The position numbers were made by a program, and so were the translations under genes. The notes under the pieces were generated by a model. The model did not search any database, was not told the DNA's origin, and worked only from the letters and a program-made list of their open reading frames with translations. From Atherix ibis (lineage: Eukaryota > Arthropoda > Insecta > Diptera > Athericidae): DNA of 64,000 nucleotides. Shown here in pieces: positions 37,061-48,764 of this stretch. The stretch covers positions 113,642,267-113,706,266 of the forward strand of contig OY282605.1 in NCBI GenBank assembly GCA_958298945.1, in the 5' to 3' direction. Positions within the stretch are counted from its first letter, which is position 1, and each line of letters begins with the position of its first letter.

Positions 37061-40039
37061 AGATTTATTTTGAAAGGTGATTTAAGTTTTTGATAAATCT
37101 TAAGTATTAAAAATAGGTTTAATTTTTTGTACAATAGATTTTTGTATTCTTCAAATCAGTTTTAAAATTAAGAAATTATATTTTTTCATTGAAGATTTGA
37201 TTTCTAAAGTGATAAATTACTTCCTTTCTAATGTTAGTTAATTTTTTTGTTCTTGAATTTTAGGTTTAAATATTATTTTTCAATTAAATTGAAAAATTAT
37301 TAAGTACAAAATAAAATGTGCTATTTTTACTTATTAATCGTTAAAAAGAGCGTTTTTTTTTTGTAAATAAGCTTTTTAATACAAATTGTTCAAAAATATT
37401 TATTTTAATAAAAAAGAAATCTTTTCTTTTATGCTAAAATATATTTTTTAAATATATTCTATTTTTTTCAAAGGAAATATTTAAAAATAATATGATTTGT
37501 TGTAATTTTTTTTAAGGAAAATCAATTCTATTCCAGCAAAACTGATCGAACTTTTGGAGTATATTTATTATTTTATTCAATATCAAAGCAACTTTTATGC
37601 AGTCTAATTTTCTAAATTGATTTATTTTACTTTTGGATAATGTATTTTTAAGAAAATATTGAATTTTTATTTATATAAAAAATGTTTGATATTGTTTGGA
37701 TAAGTAATAGACGTAATATTAGAGCATACTAGACTCAATTGAAGGGGATATAAATCCTTTCCAATTTGTCAATTAACAAATTTAGTGCAGAATTTTCTAT
37801 AAACTAAAATTCAAAATTTTATTGTATGATAATTTTATATTTTTAATTTAATAAAAATACTATAAAAATTATTTAAAAAAAAAAACAATTAAAAAAATTA
37901 GGGAAATACCAACTTTTTAAATTAAAAAAATGGAAATACGAGTAAATACTCTCTAAAATAGTAGTTTTTATTTTAGATCAATGACAAAAAAGATATTCCC
38001 TTTTTAAAGAGTTTGGGATAAAATTTGACCAAAGAGGGGAAAAAAATCTTCATTTTAGTTTCGAAATACTTTGTGAAATGTTTTGTTTTAATCAATTAAT
38101 ATTTAATTTAAAATAAAATTATTCTTAAAAAATATCGAGAGTTTTTCTTCTATAAAAATTTAAAAAAAAATTTTAAAGAAAATAAACTGCGGACCCAACA
38201 AATTGTACAAAAAAAAAAGTTGATTATGGATGAAAATTTGCCGTCGGCAATAGAAAATTCTCACTTTTACAGAAAATATCTCTGGTACGGCTTAGTTCTT
38301 TTTTAATAATAACAAATTTAAAAGTTAAATATCTAAAAAATAAACTAAAATTATTTAAAAATTATTAACTGCAAAAAAACCTTAATAAAAGTACTTATTT
38401 CAAGTGCACTTTTTGCCTGCAAAATTTAAAAGACGTCAATGGTTTTCTGTGTAATATAAAAAATGGAGGCTTTTGATCAACAATTTGCACTTTTTGTATA
38501 GCAAAAAATTTAAAAATCCTTGAAAATAATTAAAAATAAACAACAAGATTTAATTTTTAAAAATTTCCACGTCCATTTTTTTGTTGTTAAGCTTTAAGAG
38601 TCAACAAAGGGAAATATTTAATAAATTTTTTATATCTAAAAAAACCTTTCTTTTATGATATAAAATTTTTAAGATTCTATCATTTTTAGGGAGAATTGTT
38701 TGTTTTTTTTGTCATAGTATTAAAATTTAGATGTTAGAACCTAAGAAATCTTCAATAAAATTATTGTGTTTGTATTGAAAACTTTAGTAAAAATATCTAC
38801 AGTAAAAATGGAAAAAATTGTAAAATTAAATAAAATTAAAATAAAATTATATTAAAAAAACTATCACCAAATGGATAGAAGAAAATATTGCCTTTTTTTA
38901 TAAATTTGAATAAAAACTTAAGGGTTTTTATTTTTAAAGTGAATAGTTTTTATATTATAAAAAAAATTAAGAAATAAATTTAACTATAATTGCTAAAAAT
39001 AAAATTATTTAAGAAAAACACCATCACTAAATGGATACAAGAAATAAACTAGAAAATATTTCCATTTTTTGTAAAGTTTACTAAAAACTTATTGTATTTT
39101 TATAAATAAAAGATTTTACTTTTCGCAATTTCTTACTAAAGAATATTTTTAATAAATACTTTGCAAAATATTTTTTTTTTTAAATAAAACTGTTCAATTA
39201 TTAGAATTATTTTCTTTCAAGTTTGGGACTATTTTTTCTAAAACAAATGAGAATAATTGCCTTTAAAAATTAATAGTAAAAATAATTTTACAAAAAAAAA
39301 GGAAAATTTCAAATTACAAAAAATAATAAAATTAATTAAATATAAATATTTGCCCTTTTTTTTTAACAATGTTTAGTCTAATTTCATAGTTAATTTTTTA
39401 ATAGAAAAAAATATAAAATTAAAACTAAAAGATCAAAGTAAAATTTTTATTGGGTAACGAAATTATTTAAAAATTTCATTATTTAAATTAATAAAAATCT
39501 TAAATTAATTTTGTATCCAAACTTTTTACAAAAATATTTCGATTTCGTTATTGTTTAGAAGCAATTTCAGATTTTTTAACGGAAAACAAATTTTAAAGAA
39601 ATCAACAAAAAAAAACTTCACCTAATTTCCTGATAAATAATAATTTTTCCATATTAATTAATGCCAAATCAAGTGTGAATTTATGGAAGAAGAAAAAAAC
39701 CCTTTCATCCACACCAGAAGAGATAAATCGATGCACTTTGGAGAATAATTTTTCTTAATTTACAAATAACAAAAAACCGAACACAAAAGTTTAAGGAAAT
39801 ATTAAAAATGTCGAAAATGAAAACAATTTTTTATAAGAAAATATTATTTAAAAAAAAAATAGGAAACAGTTTATTTTAGGCGCTTATGAATTTGGCTTCC
39901 TAGAGCAGCAGCGAATGAAGAAATCCAGCCTGAACATTTTATCTTAGGACTGCTCTGATGAAGATTTTGTCGGTACTTTAACTAAAACTTAATAACAAAA
40001 GAAAGGAAAAAAAATAAAGACAGAAAAAAGAGCCTTGAA
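37061..40039. other. AT-rich sequence, putative opa intron
   Basis: Apart from the imperfect duplications at 38780-39380, nothing recognised. Confidence 0.45.
38780..39380. repeat. AT-rich imperfect duplications
   Basis: CACCAAATGGATAGAAGAAAATATTGCC (near 38866, shown in part as recurring words) returns as CACTAAATGGATACAAGAAA...GAAAATATTTCC near 39025, each followed by a similar A/T tract and AAAACTTA(A/T). A weaker third copy is near 39330. The period is about 155 bp. The rest is simple AT-rich sequence. Confidence 0.5.
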
Positions 40040-40215
40040 GGCTCCAGCAAAGTTTGAACATTTATACGCTAGCGCACATTATGGCTCTTCGGTAATGATT
40101 CGTAATTGAATGGAATTAAATTGCATTCGAAATGCTCAAATGGGCGCAAAAATCAATAATCATCCTTGGAGCTTTTTCGGCAATCGATTCAAATCAATTC
40201 AGGAAATGTAAGGTA
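40040..40215. promoter_or_regulatory. Candidate homeodomain-site cluster in opa intron
   Basis: It contains GGTAATGATTCGTAATTGAA, GGAATTAAATTGC, AATCAATAATCAT and AATCGATTCAAATC within 150 bp, all ATTA/TGAT core words, plus ACGCTAGCGC. It is unique sequence about 1.2 kb inside the probable opa intron. Suggestive only. Confidence 0.3.
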
Positions 40216-41376
40216 ACCCAAAATAAAAAAAAAAATTAAAACAGAAAAGAAAAAAAATTAAAGCTCGCTCAAAGTTGGAGAAAAAAATATTTTCCAAACA
40301 AAGTCGCCGAGCGATGTTCTGTTCCGTTTCCGTTGTGGGGTAAAATTTTTTCTGCTTAATTTTAAACAAAAAAAATTCCATCAAATTTGATTGAATAAAT
40401 AAAAGAAAAGCTTTGTACGTTGACCCCCGCAAAAATAAGAAAAAATTTCAAACGATTTTCCACCGTATTTATTGGTGATTGTTCGATTTTTTTTCCATTT
40501 TTTTTTTTTTTTTTTTTTGGTTTACTTATAATACGAACACGTTGGCATTTACTGGTTAGTGAACAGGCAAAACACGGGAAAACCACAAAAGTTCATGTAA
40601 TCCTTAGAAAAGTCAATAACACCGACGTTCCTCGATTAACGTCCCCCAACATTAAATTTCCGATAACGGACCCTTCCTTCATCAGAGATTTTGGAGCAAC
40701 GTCAGACCAATTTCGCACTTTCCTCTTTAATGTTGAAGAGTAAATATTTACGAAGGACACGTGCCCACATCACACTGTAAGCTGTCCAGGATTAACACAA
40801 CATTCAGATTCTATTTGCTCTATTTTCGTCTTTTAGTGACTATCGGAAAAGTCAACAGCGTGTGTGTCAAGTGCGTTTTGTATTTAACGAAAACAGGAAA
40901 ACACTTGAAAGGAGAAAATTCGAAGATGAAAAATGAAAGGACACACACACACGTGCATCGAAAAGTTCCTGTTCAGCACACGAACGAGTCAGATCATCAG
41001 TAAATCGGAAAATAATCGTCACAAGATTAATCATCAAGGAAACTAAACTCGAGAGTCCTAATTGAACGAAAACGCACTCTTAGCACCTTCCGAGATTACC
41101 TTAAGTGAGACGCATTAAGAGCCCTCAAGACGGTACAAGAAAAATTAAAATCACAGAAAATAATTAAGCGTCGAGAACAAAGGGGCGCATTTTTATCCTT
41201 TAGAGCGTTTTCCGAGGAGGACTTTGATTTGTAGGTTCGTACCACCCACCCTTCAGTCGATTTGTTAAATTTTTTCGATAATATTTTTTTTTTGTCTTGA
41301 GGCGAAATCCATTTTATGAAGCCAATATGACATGACGAAAATGGGGAGAAGATGAGAAGGAAAAAGTTTCGTTTCG
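40216..41376. other. Unique intron sequence next to the opa exon
   Basis: A T run of about 21 at 40498-40518. 40540-41100 has balanced composition and plus-strand frames (107 and 80 codons) without a domain. Proximity to the exon makes regulatory content plausible. Confidence 0.4.
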
Positions 41377-41382
41377 ACTTAC
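41377..41382 (-). other. opa: 5' splice donor of opa coding exon (GTAAGT)
   Basis: Read on the minus strand, the exon ends ACATACTG and is followed by GTAAGT, a consensus donor. The intron is phase 1, splitting the Gly codon of the HTG(EKP) linker between fingers 3 and 4. Downstream translation (KSKRNFF...) loses all zinc-finger character, which supports the boundary. Confidence 0.88.
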
Positions 41383-42263
41383 CAGTATGTGTCCTTTTGT
41401 GAATTTTAAGATTTTCACTTCGCGCGAAAACTTTCCCGCATCCTGCAAATGGACAGGCGAATGGTTTCTCGCCGGTGTGGACGCGTATGTGATTGACCAG
41501 CTTATATTTGGCTTTGAAGGGGCGACCGTTTCGGGTGCATCCCATCCAGAAGCAGGCGTGAGTTGTGCATTCGGGTCCCCCGACGTGCTCAACTGTCAGA
41601 TGAGTGACAATCTCGTGCATCGAGTTGAACATTTTGCCGCAGGTTTTCCGGTTGCTGGGAGCATGCGGCTGGTCAGGGTCGACCCACAGACACTGCATCT
41701 CCTGTTTTATGGCAGCCGCGCTGGGCTGGTGTCGCATGTATCGGAAGAAGGCACCCGACGCTCCAGGATTCACCGACATCGGATGGTGGTGGTGGTGGTG
41801 ATGCACCGACGGGAAATTCGCCTGGTGATGGGCATGTGGATGGTAAGGATGCGTATAGTCGGCAGCAGCAATCCCCATCCGCATCTGGTGCTGATGATGA
41901 TGATGATGGAACGGATGGTTACCGAACGATGCGTTCTCGTGCATAGCGGCATGACTGTGGTGGATGGAGGGGAAGAGCATAGAGTCGGCGGTCGCGGCTG
42001 TTTGACCAGTCGCCGCCGCAGCGCCCATGTAGTCATTGTCGCGGCGCAATAGAAAATCTCGCGGCGAATAGGAACCGATCTGAGGATTTATGTGGCCCAT
42101 GTGACCGTATCCACCTGCGGCAGGATTCTGGTAGGATGTCGGCGATGACATATCCCCACTCATCGGTCCAGGCATAAGGCTACTTTCAAGCTGTTGTTGT
42201 TGTTGTTGCTGACCGTCTGGTCCTGCCGAGGCCTGCTGTTGTTGTTGTTGCTGCTGCTGCTGT

Positions 42264-42295
<32 letters not shown>

Positions 42296-42403
42296 TTGTT
42301 GTTGTTGTTGCTGTTGCGCCAAATGATTCGGCGACATACGTAATCCGTACGTTGCCAAATGATGGTGTGTCGAGGTAGGTTCCATAAACGCATTCATCAT
42401 CAT
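41383..42403 (-). CDS. opa: odd-paired (opa), ZIC-family zinc-finger transcription factor: first coding exon
   Basis: This exon encodes 340 full codons of a nuclear DNA-binding protein. Opa is known as a pair-rule and segmentation regulator in insects. Visible in order: the conserved start MMMNAFMEP and YGLRMSP (residues 1-25), 28 Gln (30-57), 7 Gln (65-71), a SPRDFLLRR motif (113-121) typical of the ZIC/Opa N-terminal region, His-rich tracts (166-172, 201-207), FFRYMRHQP (219-227) and an IKQEMQCLW entry into the zinc fingers. Finger 1 uses C238, C255, H268, H273; finger 2 C284, C289, H305, H309; finger 3 C317, C322, H335, H339. The wide finger 1 Cys spacing and CFWMGC are ZIC hallmarks. Fingers 4 and 5 are absent: the frame runs into a GTAAGT donor after HTG, where the family continues with an EKPF linker. 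The start is the first ATG of a triple ATG in an A-rich context. The open frame continuing to 41096 is intron. Confidence 0.96.
42233..42316 (-). repeat. opa: Coding polyglutamine repeat of opa (28 codons, mixed CAA/CAG)
   Basis: There are 28 consecutive Gln codons, 15 CAA and 13 CAG in interleaved blocks. A second run of 7 Gln follows after a short ASAGPDG spacer. This is the class of CAX repeat historically called the opa or M repeat. The interrupted codon pattern suggests selection for glutamine or a slippage history broken by synonymous change. Length variation between alleles is likely (inference). Confidence 0.95.
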
Positions 42404-43160
42404 TTTGTTCGGTTTTTTCTTAATAAATATCTTTTTTTTTCAATTTAATTCGCAATTATTTGTCTTCGATAAACACAAACACTTTCGTTTGAAATACGAT
42501 TTTATTAAAAAAAAATTCCTTTTAAGAATTGCACAATACACAATTGAACATAAATAATCGATATTATTTTTAACACTTGAAATAATGTAAAAATCCAAAA
42601 TGGATCATTTCAGAAAAGTCGTCAACCATCGAATTGTTTTCAGACGCACTCGCTAAATTTCAGGACTTTTTCCTATTTATTCACATTAGCCGGGAACACT
42701 TTCATTTCCATCACAAAACTAATAATTTATTCAAAAATCATGCAAACTGGATGGATTTTTGCTCCAAAAATTATCAGAACTCTTTTATCCAATAACTTTC
42801 AGTTTTTATTTTTTATTATTTTTCCACCAAACCGAATACAATTTATCCACAAAACGGATCCCGCACATTGTTTACACTTTTTCTGGGTGGTTAAAATATT
42901 TAAACAAACGAAGAAAAAAAAACGAATAAAACTAATAGAAAAAAATTCACAATAAATAACACGTTCTGTGAATGAATAAAAAATCGAAAATATCTAATCA
43001 CAGGTCCTGTATTCTTTAACTCTTCTAGGTTATATCCTGTTAATTTTGTATTAAAAATAAAATGTTATTTTTGTTTTTGTTCCTTTTTTTTTGTTAATAT
43101 ATTTCAGATTTATTGTGGATATTTTTGAATATAAATTCACAATCGTATCGAAATCAGTGG
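42404..43160 (-). other. opa 5' leader and immediate upstream DNA, AT-rich
   Basis: On the minus strand this precedes the opa ATG. The 60 bases next to the ATG are A-rich with no pyrimidine tract plus AG, so the ATG probably sits in an exon with a contiguous untranslated leader. I cannot place a transcription start. No repeat or transposon signature was seen. Confidence 0.45.
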
Positions 43161-43199
43161 TAAATATTGAAAATAAAACAAGGAACAAGCAAGAATTCT

Positions 43200-43660
43200 A
43201 TTAAAAATAACCCGATCCCGATTAACAGCATGGATGCTTACAATACGAGACTCGCAGCAGGACTGAAACTTGCGAGTTTCTATCAAGATTTGACCTCAAC
43301 GACAGCAGGGAATCTTCAAGTTCCAGCCCCATGCCGTGTTAGTGTGCGTGCAAGCATATGGTATGTGTGCGCGCGCTGCGCGAAACTGCCTTGCCTACTA
43401 CCGTCAATAACCGTACGCGACCGACAGTCATTCGACGACTTATCTGCTTGCCTGCCAATCTATGGGTTGACTTTACTGTCAGAGTCGACTTCAAAGTTGT
43501 GGAAAGACGCCGAGTTTGACGTCAATCACCCAACCACCACCAATAACGCGTCGACGACACAAGCAATGCAACGCTGTCAGCTGCGATGAACTTATACGCT
43601 AGCTCTGGCGTGCTGTCGTGCGTAAGGAATACGAAGTGTTTAGATGTGTGCGCGTCCAAC
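43200..43660. promoter_or_regulatory. GC-richer, CpG-containing island upstream of opa
   Basis: This segment is much richer in G, C and CpG than its flanks (for example a cgcgcgctgcgcg-like stretch near 43370) and shows no transposon signature. It lies about 0.8-1.3 kb upstream of the opa ATG. A 140-codon plus-strand open frame covers it (43167-43589), but its translation resembles no family I know and openness is expected from the composition. A promoter or 5' untranslated exon of opa is the simplest reading; this is inference from position and composition. Confidence 0.4.
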
Positions 43661-44389
43661 CATGAAAATAACGCCATTTCATACTTTCATATGCAAAGCC
43701 ACCATTTATCAGGCATATTCCATCTCACTTTAATCTGATATTCCCCTCAAAAAGGTTGAACCGAAATATTTTAACGAAAACAAACTAAGCAAAATTACGA
43801 TTCTAATGACTTTAACTGGAAAAAAAACTGATTCCAATTGAGATCAATGATAAAGCATGAAACAACAACGAAAGAGAGAAAAATGAAAGAACTCTCATAA
43901 TTCATGTGAAATGGAAAATATTCTAAGCAAACGACAAGAGACAGAATGAAAACAATTTGCCATTTCTATTTTTGGAACACGTTCTCTTGCGTAAAGAGCG
44001 AATGGGACAAAGTTACTTTACACTTTTATGGAATATACTTATTTCGTTTTGATAAGTTTTTATTATGAACGCCCCTACGACACTTATAACCTGTTATTCC
44101 AGTCTGTTGTTCCATAAAAAGAAGCAAACACAAATTGCATTATGGGCGTGACGGTATGTCTTCTTTCCGCAACTGTATCCGAGATCTGAAATTAATTTTT
44201 TCTGTTTCGAATTCTCCAAATTTTTAGTTTCTTGCGTAATAGAGGATAATTTACGAAAAAAAATTCAGCAATTTCTAAACTAAATCTTTTCGAAATTCAA
44301 TAAATATTGTTAAAAATAGAAATTATTTCAAAAGTTTAAGAATAGACACTGGAAATGGTAAATTATGAACAGTACACAAACGTTGGTAG
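43661..44389. other. Unique AT-rich sequence between the two upstream islands
   Basis: No ORF, repeat or transposon match was seen. It contains scattered short homeodomain-type words (TTTAATCTGA near 43731, ATTA cores). It may hold upstream regulatory sites of opa, but nothing specific can be assigned. Confidence 0.3.
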
Positions 44390-45130
44390 GTAAAATACAG
44401 CATTTCGTCGGGGGGCGTATCCCGTTGATAATTTGACTGTGTAGTAGCAGCAAGTACAGTCGAGATAGTAAACGGTCAGTCAATATTGCTTGTTTGCAAA
44501 GCCGCGATAGTAGTTCGTGGCTTCCGGTTGGTTAAGGGTCTAAACCAACCGATTCACACAGTGTGGAGACGCGCTGCAGCAGTGGGCTTCCAATTTCCAC
44601 AAATTTGTACACGGTGGTGGGCGTACACAACGTCGCGCTGTTTTTGTTATGCTTTCGCTGCGGTCGAGCTCTGTTTGCACCACGGCGACTGGTTCGCTGA
44701 TTTTATTGATAATTGACACGTTTGCGCACGATGGGCGGCTGTTGACACCTACCCAAATCGGTATCATCACATCAGGAGTGGCAGCGTGTTCACACTGGGG
44801 TGGCCACTGGTCAGTCAGTCGATCAGGCATACCAAAAGGCAGACTTCTCCGACGGACAAGTGGACACTTGTGTACACAAGAGACATACTCGAATAATTGG
44901 GCGACCGCAGTCATTAGAATACCATCAAAACTAGATGAACAGGCGTAAATACCGCTGCTGAGAAATGTGCGTTCGGCTTTTGTTCTTAAATGACAATATT
45001 TAATATTTGCTGCGGTATCCTCGTGCCAATGTACCCATTAATAATACCGTCAATCGTGCGTCGCTCTGACTGCGTGCAGCATTATTGAAAATTTTTTGTC
45101 GCTTTCACCAACAAGCGATATCGCCAAATT
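44390..45130. promoter_or_regulatory. Second GC-richer island upstream of opa; candidate distal promoter, 5' exon or enhancer
   Basis: This is about 700 bp of unique, CpG-containing sequence standing out from the AT-rich surroundings. It has open frames on both strands (99 aa plus, 124 aa minus) that look like composition effects. Short direct words such as GTCAGTCAGTC (44810) occur. It is about 2-2.7 kb upstream of the opa ATG and is followed further upstream by a mariner remnant, so it may mark the outer edge of the proximal regulatory region. Confidence 0.35.
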
Positions 45131-45479
45131 AGTTTTTCTGTTTGTTCTTTTTTTTTCGTTCCATTTCTTTTTTAAATAATTTTTCTTATTTTCTATTTTT
45201 CAATTTGGTAGAGTTTTTATGAAAAAAGGGTGAAGTTAATAGGCTTAAATATAAAAATATTGAGAATAAATAAAGTTTTTTGGGGCTAAAAAACTTATTA
45301 GGAAATAACCTAAAAATGTCAGCAAAGATTATAAAAACTGGAATTATAAAAAAAAATGTATTTTTGTATTGTTAAATAATGGGGCACTAGTTTGATTTGC
45401 TTATAAAATTTTAGGACTGACTATCGAAAAATGAACATATTTTTTTTGGAATAAGTGAAGCACAAGAATCTGTTTCGGG

Positions 45480-46430
45480 GAGAGTGTGTCCAGAATAAAA
45501 ATAATTTTTTTTTTCAAAATTTCAGGCTGTTTTTTCATTGCTAGCCACATTTTTTTCCTATCTTTGTGGCAGCATACGTATTTTCATGTCGCAAAAATTG
45601 CGCGTCTTTTGAGGCGACCCACAAATCGACCCAATTTTTGGTCTCTTCGTAAGATCGGAAGTGCTGCTCAGTCAGGCCATGCGTCATCGATCGGAAGAGG
45701 TAGTAGTCGGAAGGGGTGATGTCTGGAAAATACGGCGGGTGAGGAAAGGCGTCCCATTTCTATTTCCAGGTAGGTTTTACCACCTTAGCTGACCGAGCCA
45801 GGTAGGTTGTGTTCTCGTATTGTGTCAGTTTTTCCTTCAATGCTCGGCTCAAGCGATCTTCGAGTCATGGATGTTTGGCTTGGCCGTCGATGTTGATGCA
45901 TGGCCACAGTGCTCCCACGATTTTCGTCGCTTTGGATTATCGTAATCCATTTTTTCATCGTCAGTCACAATAAGATGCAGAAAATCCTTCCTTTTTTGTC
46001 GTTGGAGCAGCTGTTCGTACGTGAAAAAACGTCGTTCGACGTCTCTCGGCGTCCACTCCTGTTGCACCCAATTTCCTTGCCTTTGGATCATTCCCAAGGC
46101 TTTTAAACGATGGAAAATGGCTTGGTGAGTTATGCCCAATAATTCTGCAAGTTTTTGTTATGTTTGACATGGATCTTTATCCAGTCTGCGTCTTCAAAAT
46201 TTTTCACCGATCCGGGGCACTTTTTGTCGTCCACGTCGAAATCATTACTTTTGTAGCGTTGGAACCATGCACAGCACGTTCTCTCACTAATACAAGCCTC
46301 AAGATAAGTTTCTACAATCATTCGACGCACCTCACTCAGCCGCAGATTTTTTTCGAATTAAAGGCAAAAAGCAAAATTTGGGCGCCATCTATCGGGAACC
46401 GGCGGTACTTCCAATATAATTTATAATTTC
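45480..46430 (-). pseudogene. Decayed DD34D mariner transposase, mauritiana-like (Mos1 group)
   Basis: Minus-strand translation gives successive transposase blocks in different frames. An N-terminal HTH block lies at 46130-46330 (CAWFQRYKSNDFDVDD). Then 45849-46139 carries LKALGMIQRQGNWV, RDVERRF, LLQRQKRKDFLH, VTDDEK (family GDEKW, so Gly and Trp are lost), NPKRRKSW and ASTSTAKPNIH. A C-terminal block at about 45560-45840 contains the third-Asp region (PHPPYFPDITPSDYYLFRSM). The centre, including the second catalytic Asp, is deleted, and there are stops and frameshifts. I could not define inverted ends. It is clearly non-functional and lies upstream of opa. Confidence 0.88.
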
Positions 46431-48764
46431 TCCACTAATTACATTTTTCGATTTTTAATTACTTTTTAAATAATTCTCTTGTGCTTCTCTATCTATTCTC
46501 AATACGAAAGAAATTTTCATTTTTCCCAAATAACTATTGTGAATTTCTTTTAAAAATTCTATTTTTCCGCACTACTAATTTTTATGATACCAAATTAACC
46601 CTCATCAAAACTGACCAAGCAACAACCGTCGGTAATCCATATTCCTGTAGCCCCTAGACTGGTTCGTATGCAAATTTGTCAAAAAAAATTAATTATGAGG
46701 CGGATTTATTGCCTAGTGAAAGGGTTGAAAATTACTAATTAGACAGACTTTTCGTAATTTTGGTTGAAAATTTTATAATTTGTAGGCGTTTGGCTACCGT
46801 ATGTAATTAAATTATGCTTTATAATATTTTTCGAATATTTCATTTTTGAAGAATTTCACTTCTAAAATTGATAGGGAAGACAATTCAGTTGGTTCGAAAA
46901 ATTTTTAAACAAATTTTTACATATGAAAACTAATTCAATTAATCTGTCAGAAAGAAAAACAATAAATCTAAAAAAAAAAATTTCTTTTTAAGAAAAAAAG
47001 GTTTCTAACATAATGAAACGTAGAAAAATCAATAACTTTCTCTTATCCCGTTACTAGCCTAAAACCTACCCTTAAAATTTTTTCCCATTTTTACTCAAAT
47101 CTATAATAAAACGATTGACTTTTGAAAACGAGCACATGTTAACTTCATTTATTACAAACTATTAAAAATAAATAAAATTTAATTACAAGTCACAAAATAT
47201 AAAAATATAGCCAAACTCACCACCTTCAAACAAAGAAGTTTCCCTAAATAAAAAATGAACATATAAAAAAAGGTGAATTTTCCAATCCTTTAACGATGAA
47301 TTTATTTTTACAAAAATAAAAATATAAACAATAAAAACTTTTCTTTAAATTTACTTTCAAATACGAAAACAATTTTTTTAAAAAAAATTCCTTTTAAATA
47401 CGAAAACAAAATAATTAAATATGAAAAATGAGAGAAAATTTTTTTTTTTTTTTTTTGTATGGGAATGAAAAGGAGAAACTCTGAATTCCATGTAAATGTT
47501 ACCTGTTTGAGTTGGTGAGGATAACAAATTGTTTTACGATGCATTTGAGGTGAACCTTGACTGTTGCAGATGCAGTTCTTTTTTCAAATGGCAGATCCTA
47601 GAAAGAGTCTCCGTTTTTATGGTTATTAGTAATTATGAAGTCAAGGAGAACTAAAGTGCATCCTAATCCGGTTGTAGGCTTTAGAATTGGTAAAATATGT
47701 CATAAATTAAACGGAAAAACAAAAGAAACCAAAAATATTCAATGTGTCCCACCCCGTTGCAGAATTGCTCGATGCATAGTCAAATTGATACTTTTGAGAG
47801 CAGCATTTTCATTTTGTTTTCATTGGAAAATGTTGACGACAAAAAGAGACAAAACAGAAACGAAAACTTATGTATGAGTGGTGAAAACTGACTGAGCTGA
47901 GAAGAGCAAGAATTGTCAACGAACAATGCAGTGCGAGTGTGAGAGATAAATGAACTACCATCGCATCCAGTTAAGGAGAAAATGTCATTTTCGAGCCGTA
48001 AACTAATTGACTTAGAATAACGTTGCAACGCCCTTCGACTTACGATGACGAATAACGGCTATTAAAGAGAAATTGACTCTGTTTACGACTTGCGGAGAAA
48101 ATTGCAAAATTGTCGTAGCAAGAAATTTGTTTGATTTTTTATTATTTTTAATATTTCTCTTAGTTTTTTTGGCCTTATTTTATTGTGAAGGATACGAAAT
48201 TATGGAAATTTTATGAAAGTAAAAATGTTTGGTAGTTTGTATGAAAGGTCCATGACATATGAGCTTGAGGTCCAATTTTGTCGATGATACTGTTTTATTT
48301 AGTAAAGGTCCAATTTAATCGGTGTTTAGTAAAGGTCCAATTTTGTCGATAATAATTAAGGGGGGGGGGGGAGGGGGTTTAGTAAACATTATGATTAGTA
48401 AATTTTTGATCATAATTTTTTTTAGATTGCTTAGAGAATATTGGTTTATTGGAAGAAATTAAATAGTGAATTTGAAAAAAGGGATAACGGAATCTAGCAG
48501 ACCCTAAATGGAAGGAATCTGATTAGAAAAGAATTTTACATTAAGTGAATTTCTATTGACAGGTGGAGAAATAAAAGGTATTCCAATAACAACGCAAGAA
48601 GTAATTTTTATAAAAACAAAAATAACACAGGTTCCATAATTAAAAATTATAATTTTTTTAATTAATTCATAAAGTATAAGGTTATATGTGGAATAGCATA
48701 TAGGGTAAATGGCGCCCATGGCATTGCTGGTATATACACACTCTTTTCTTGAAATTTTCAATCT
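46431..48764. other. AT-rich sequence; unique island at 47630-48110; short tandem repeat at 48267-48350
   Basis: 47630-48110 is more complex and includes CCTAATCCGG (Bicoid/Otd-like TAATCC). GGTCCAATTTTGTCGAT occurs at about 48269 and 48334 with a variant at 48308, just before a 12-base G run (48360-48371). Nothing coding recognised. Confidence 0.45.

Noticed and set aside
41096..41382. C-terminal extension of the opa open frame
   Set aside because: After the GTAAGT donor the translation loses zinc-finger character just where the family continues with a conserved linker; this is intron read-through.
41387..42052. 221-codon plus-strand ORF opposite opa
   Set aside because: It is the antisense of the conserved zinc-finger and His-rich exon; the minus-strand reading carries all the domain evidence.
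43167..43589. 140-codon plus-strand ORF upstream of opa
   Set aside because: No domain or family resemblance, and open frames are expected in this GC-richer island; treated as promoter or leader sequence.
44540..44948. Overlapping 124-codon minus and 99-codon plus ORFs
   Set aside because: Both strands are open over the same stretch, a composition effect; neither translation is recognisable.
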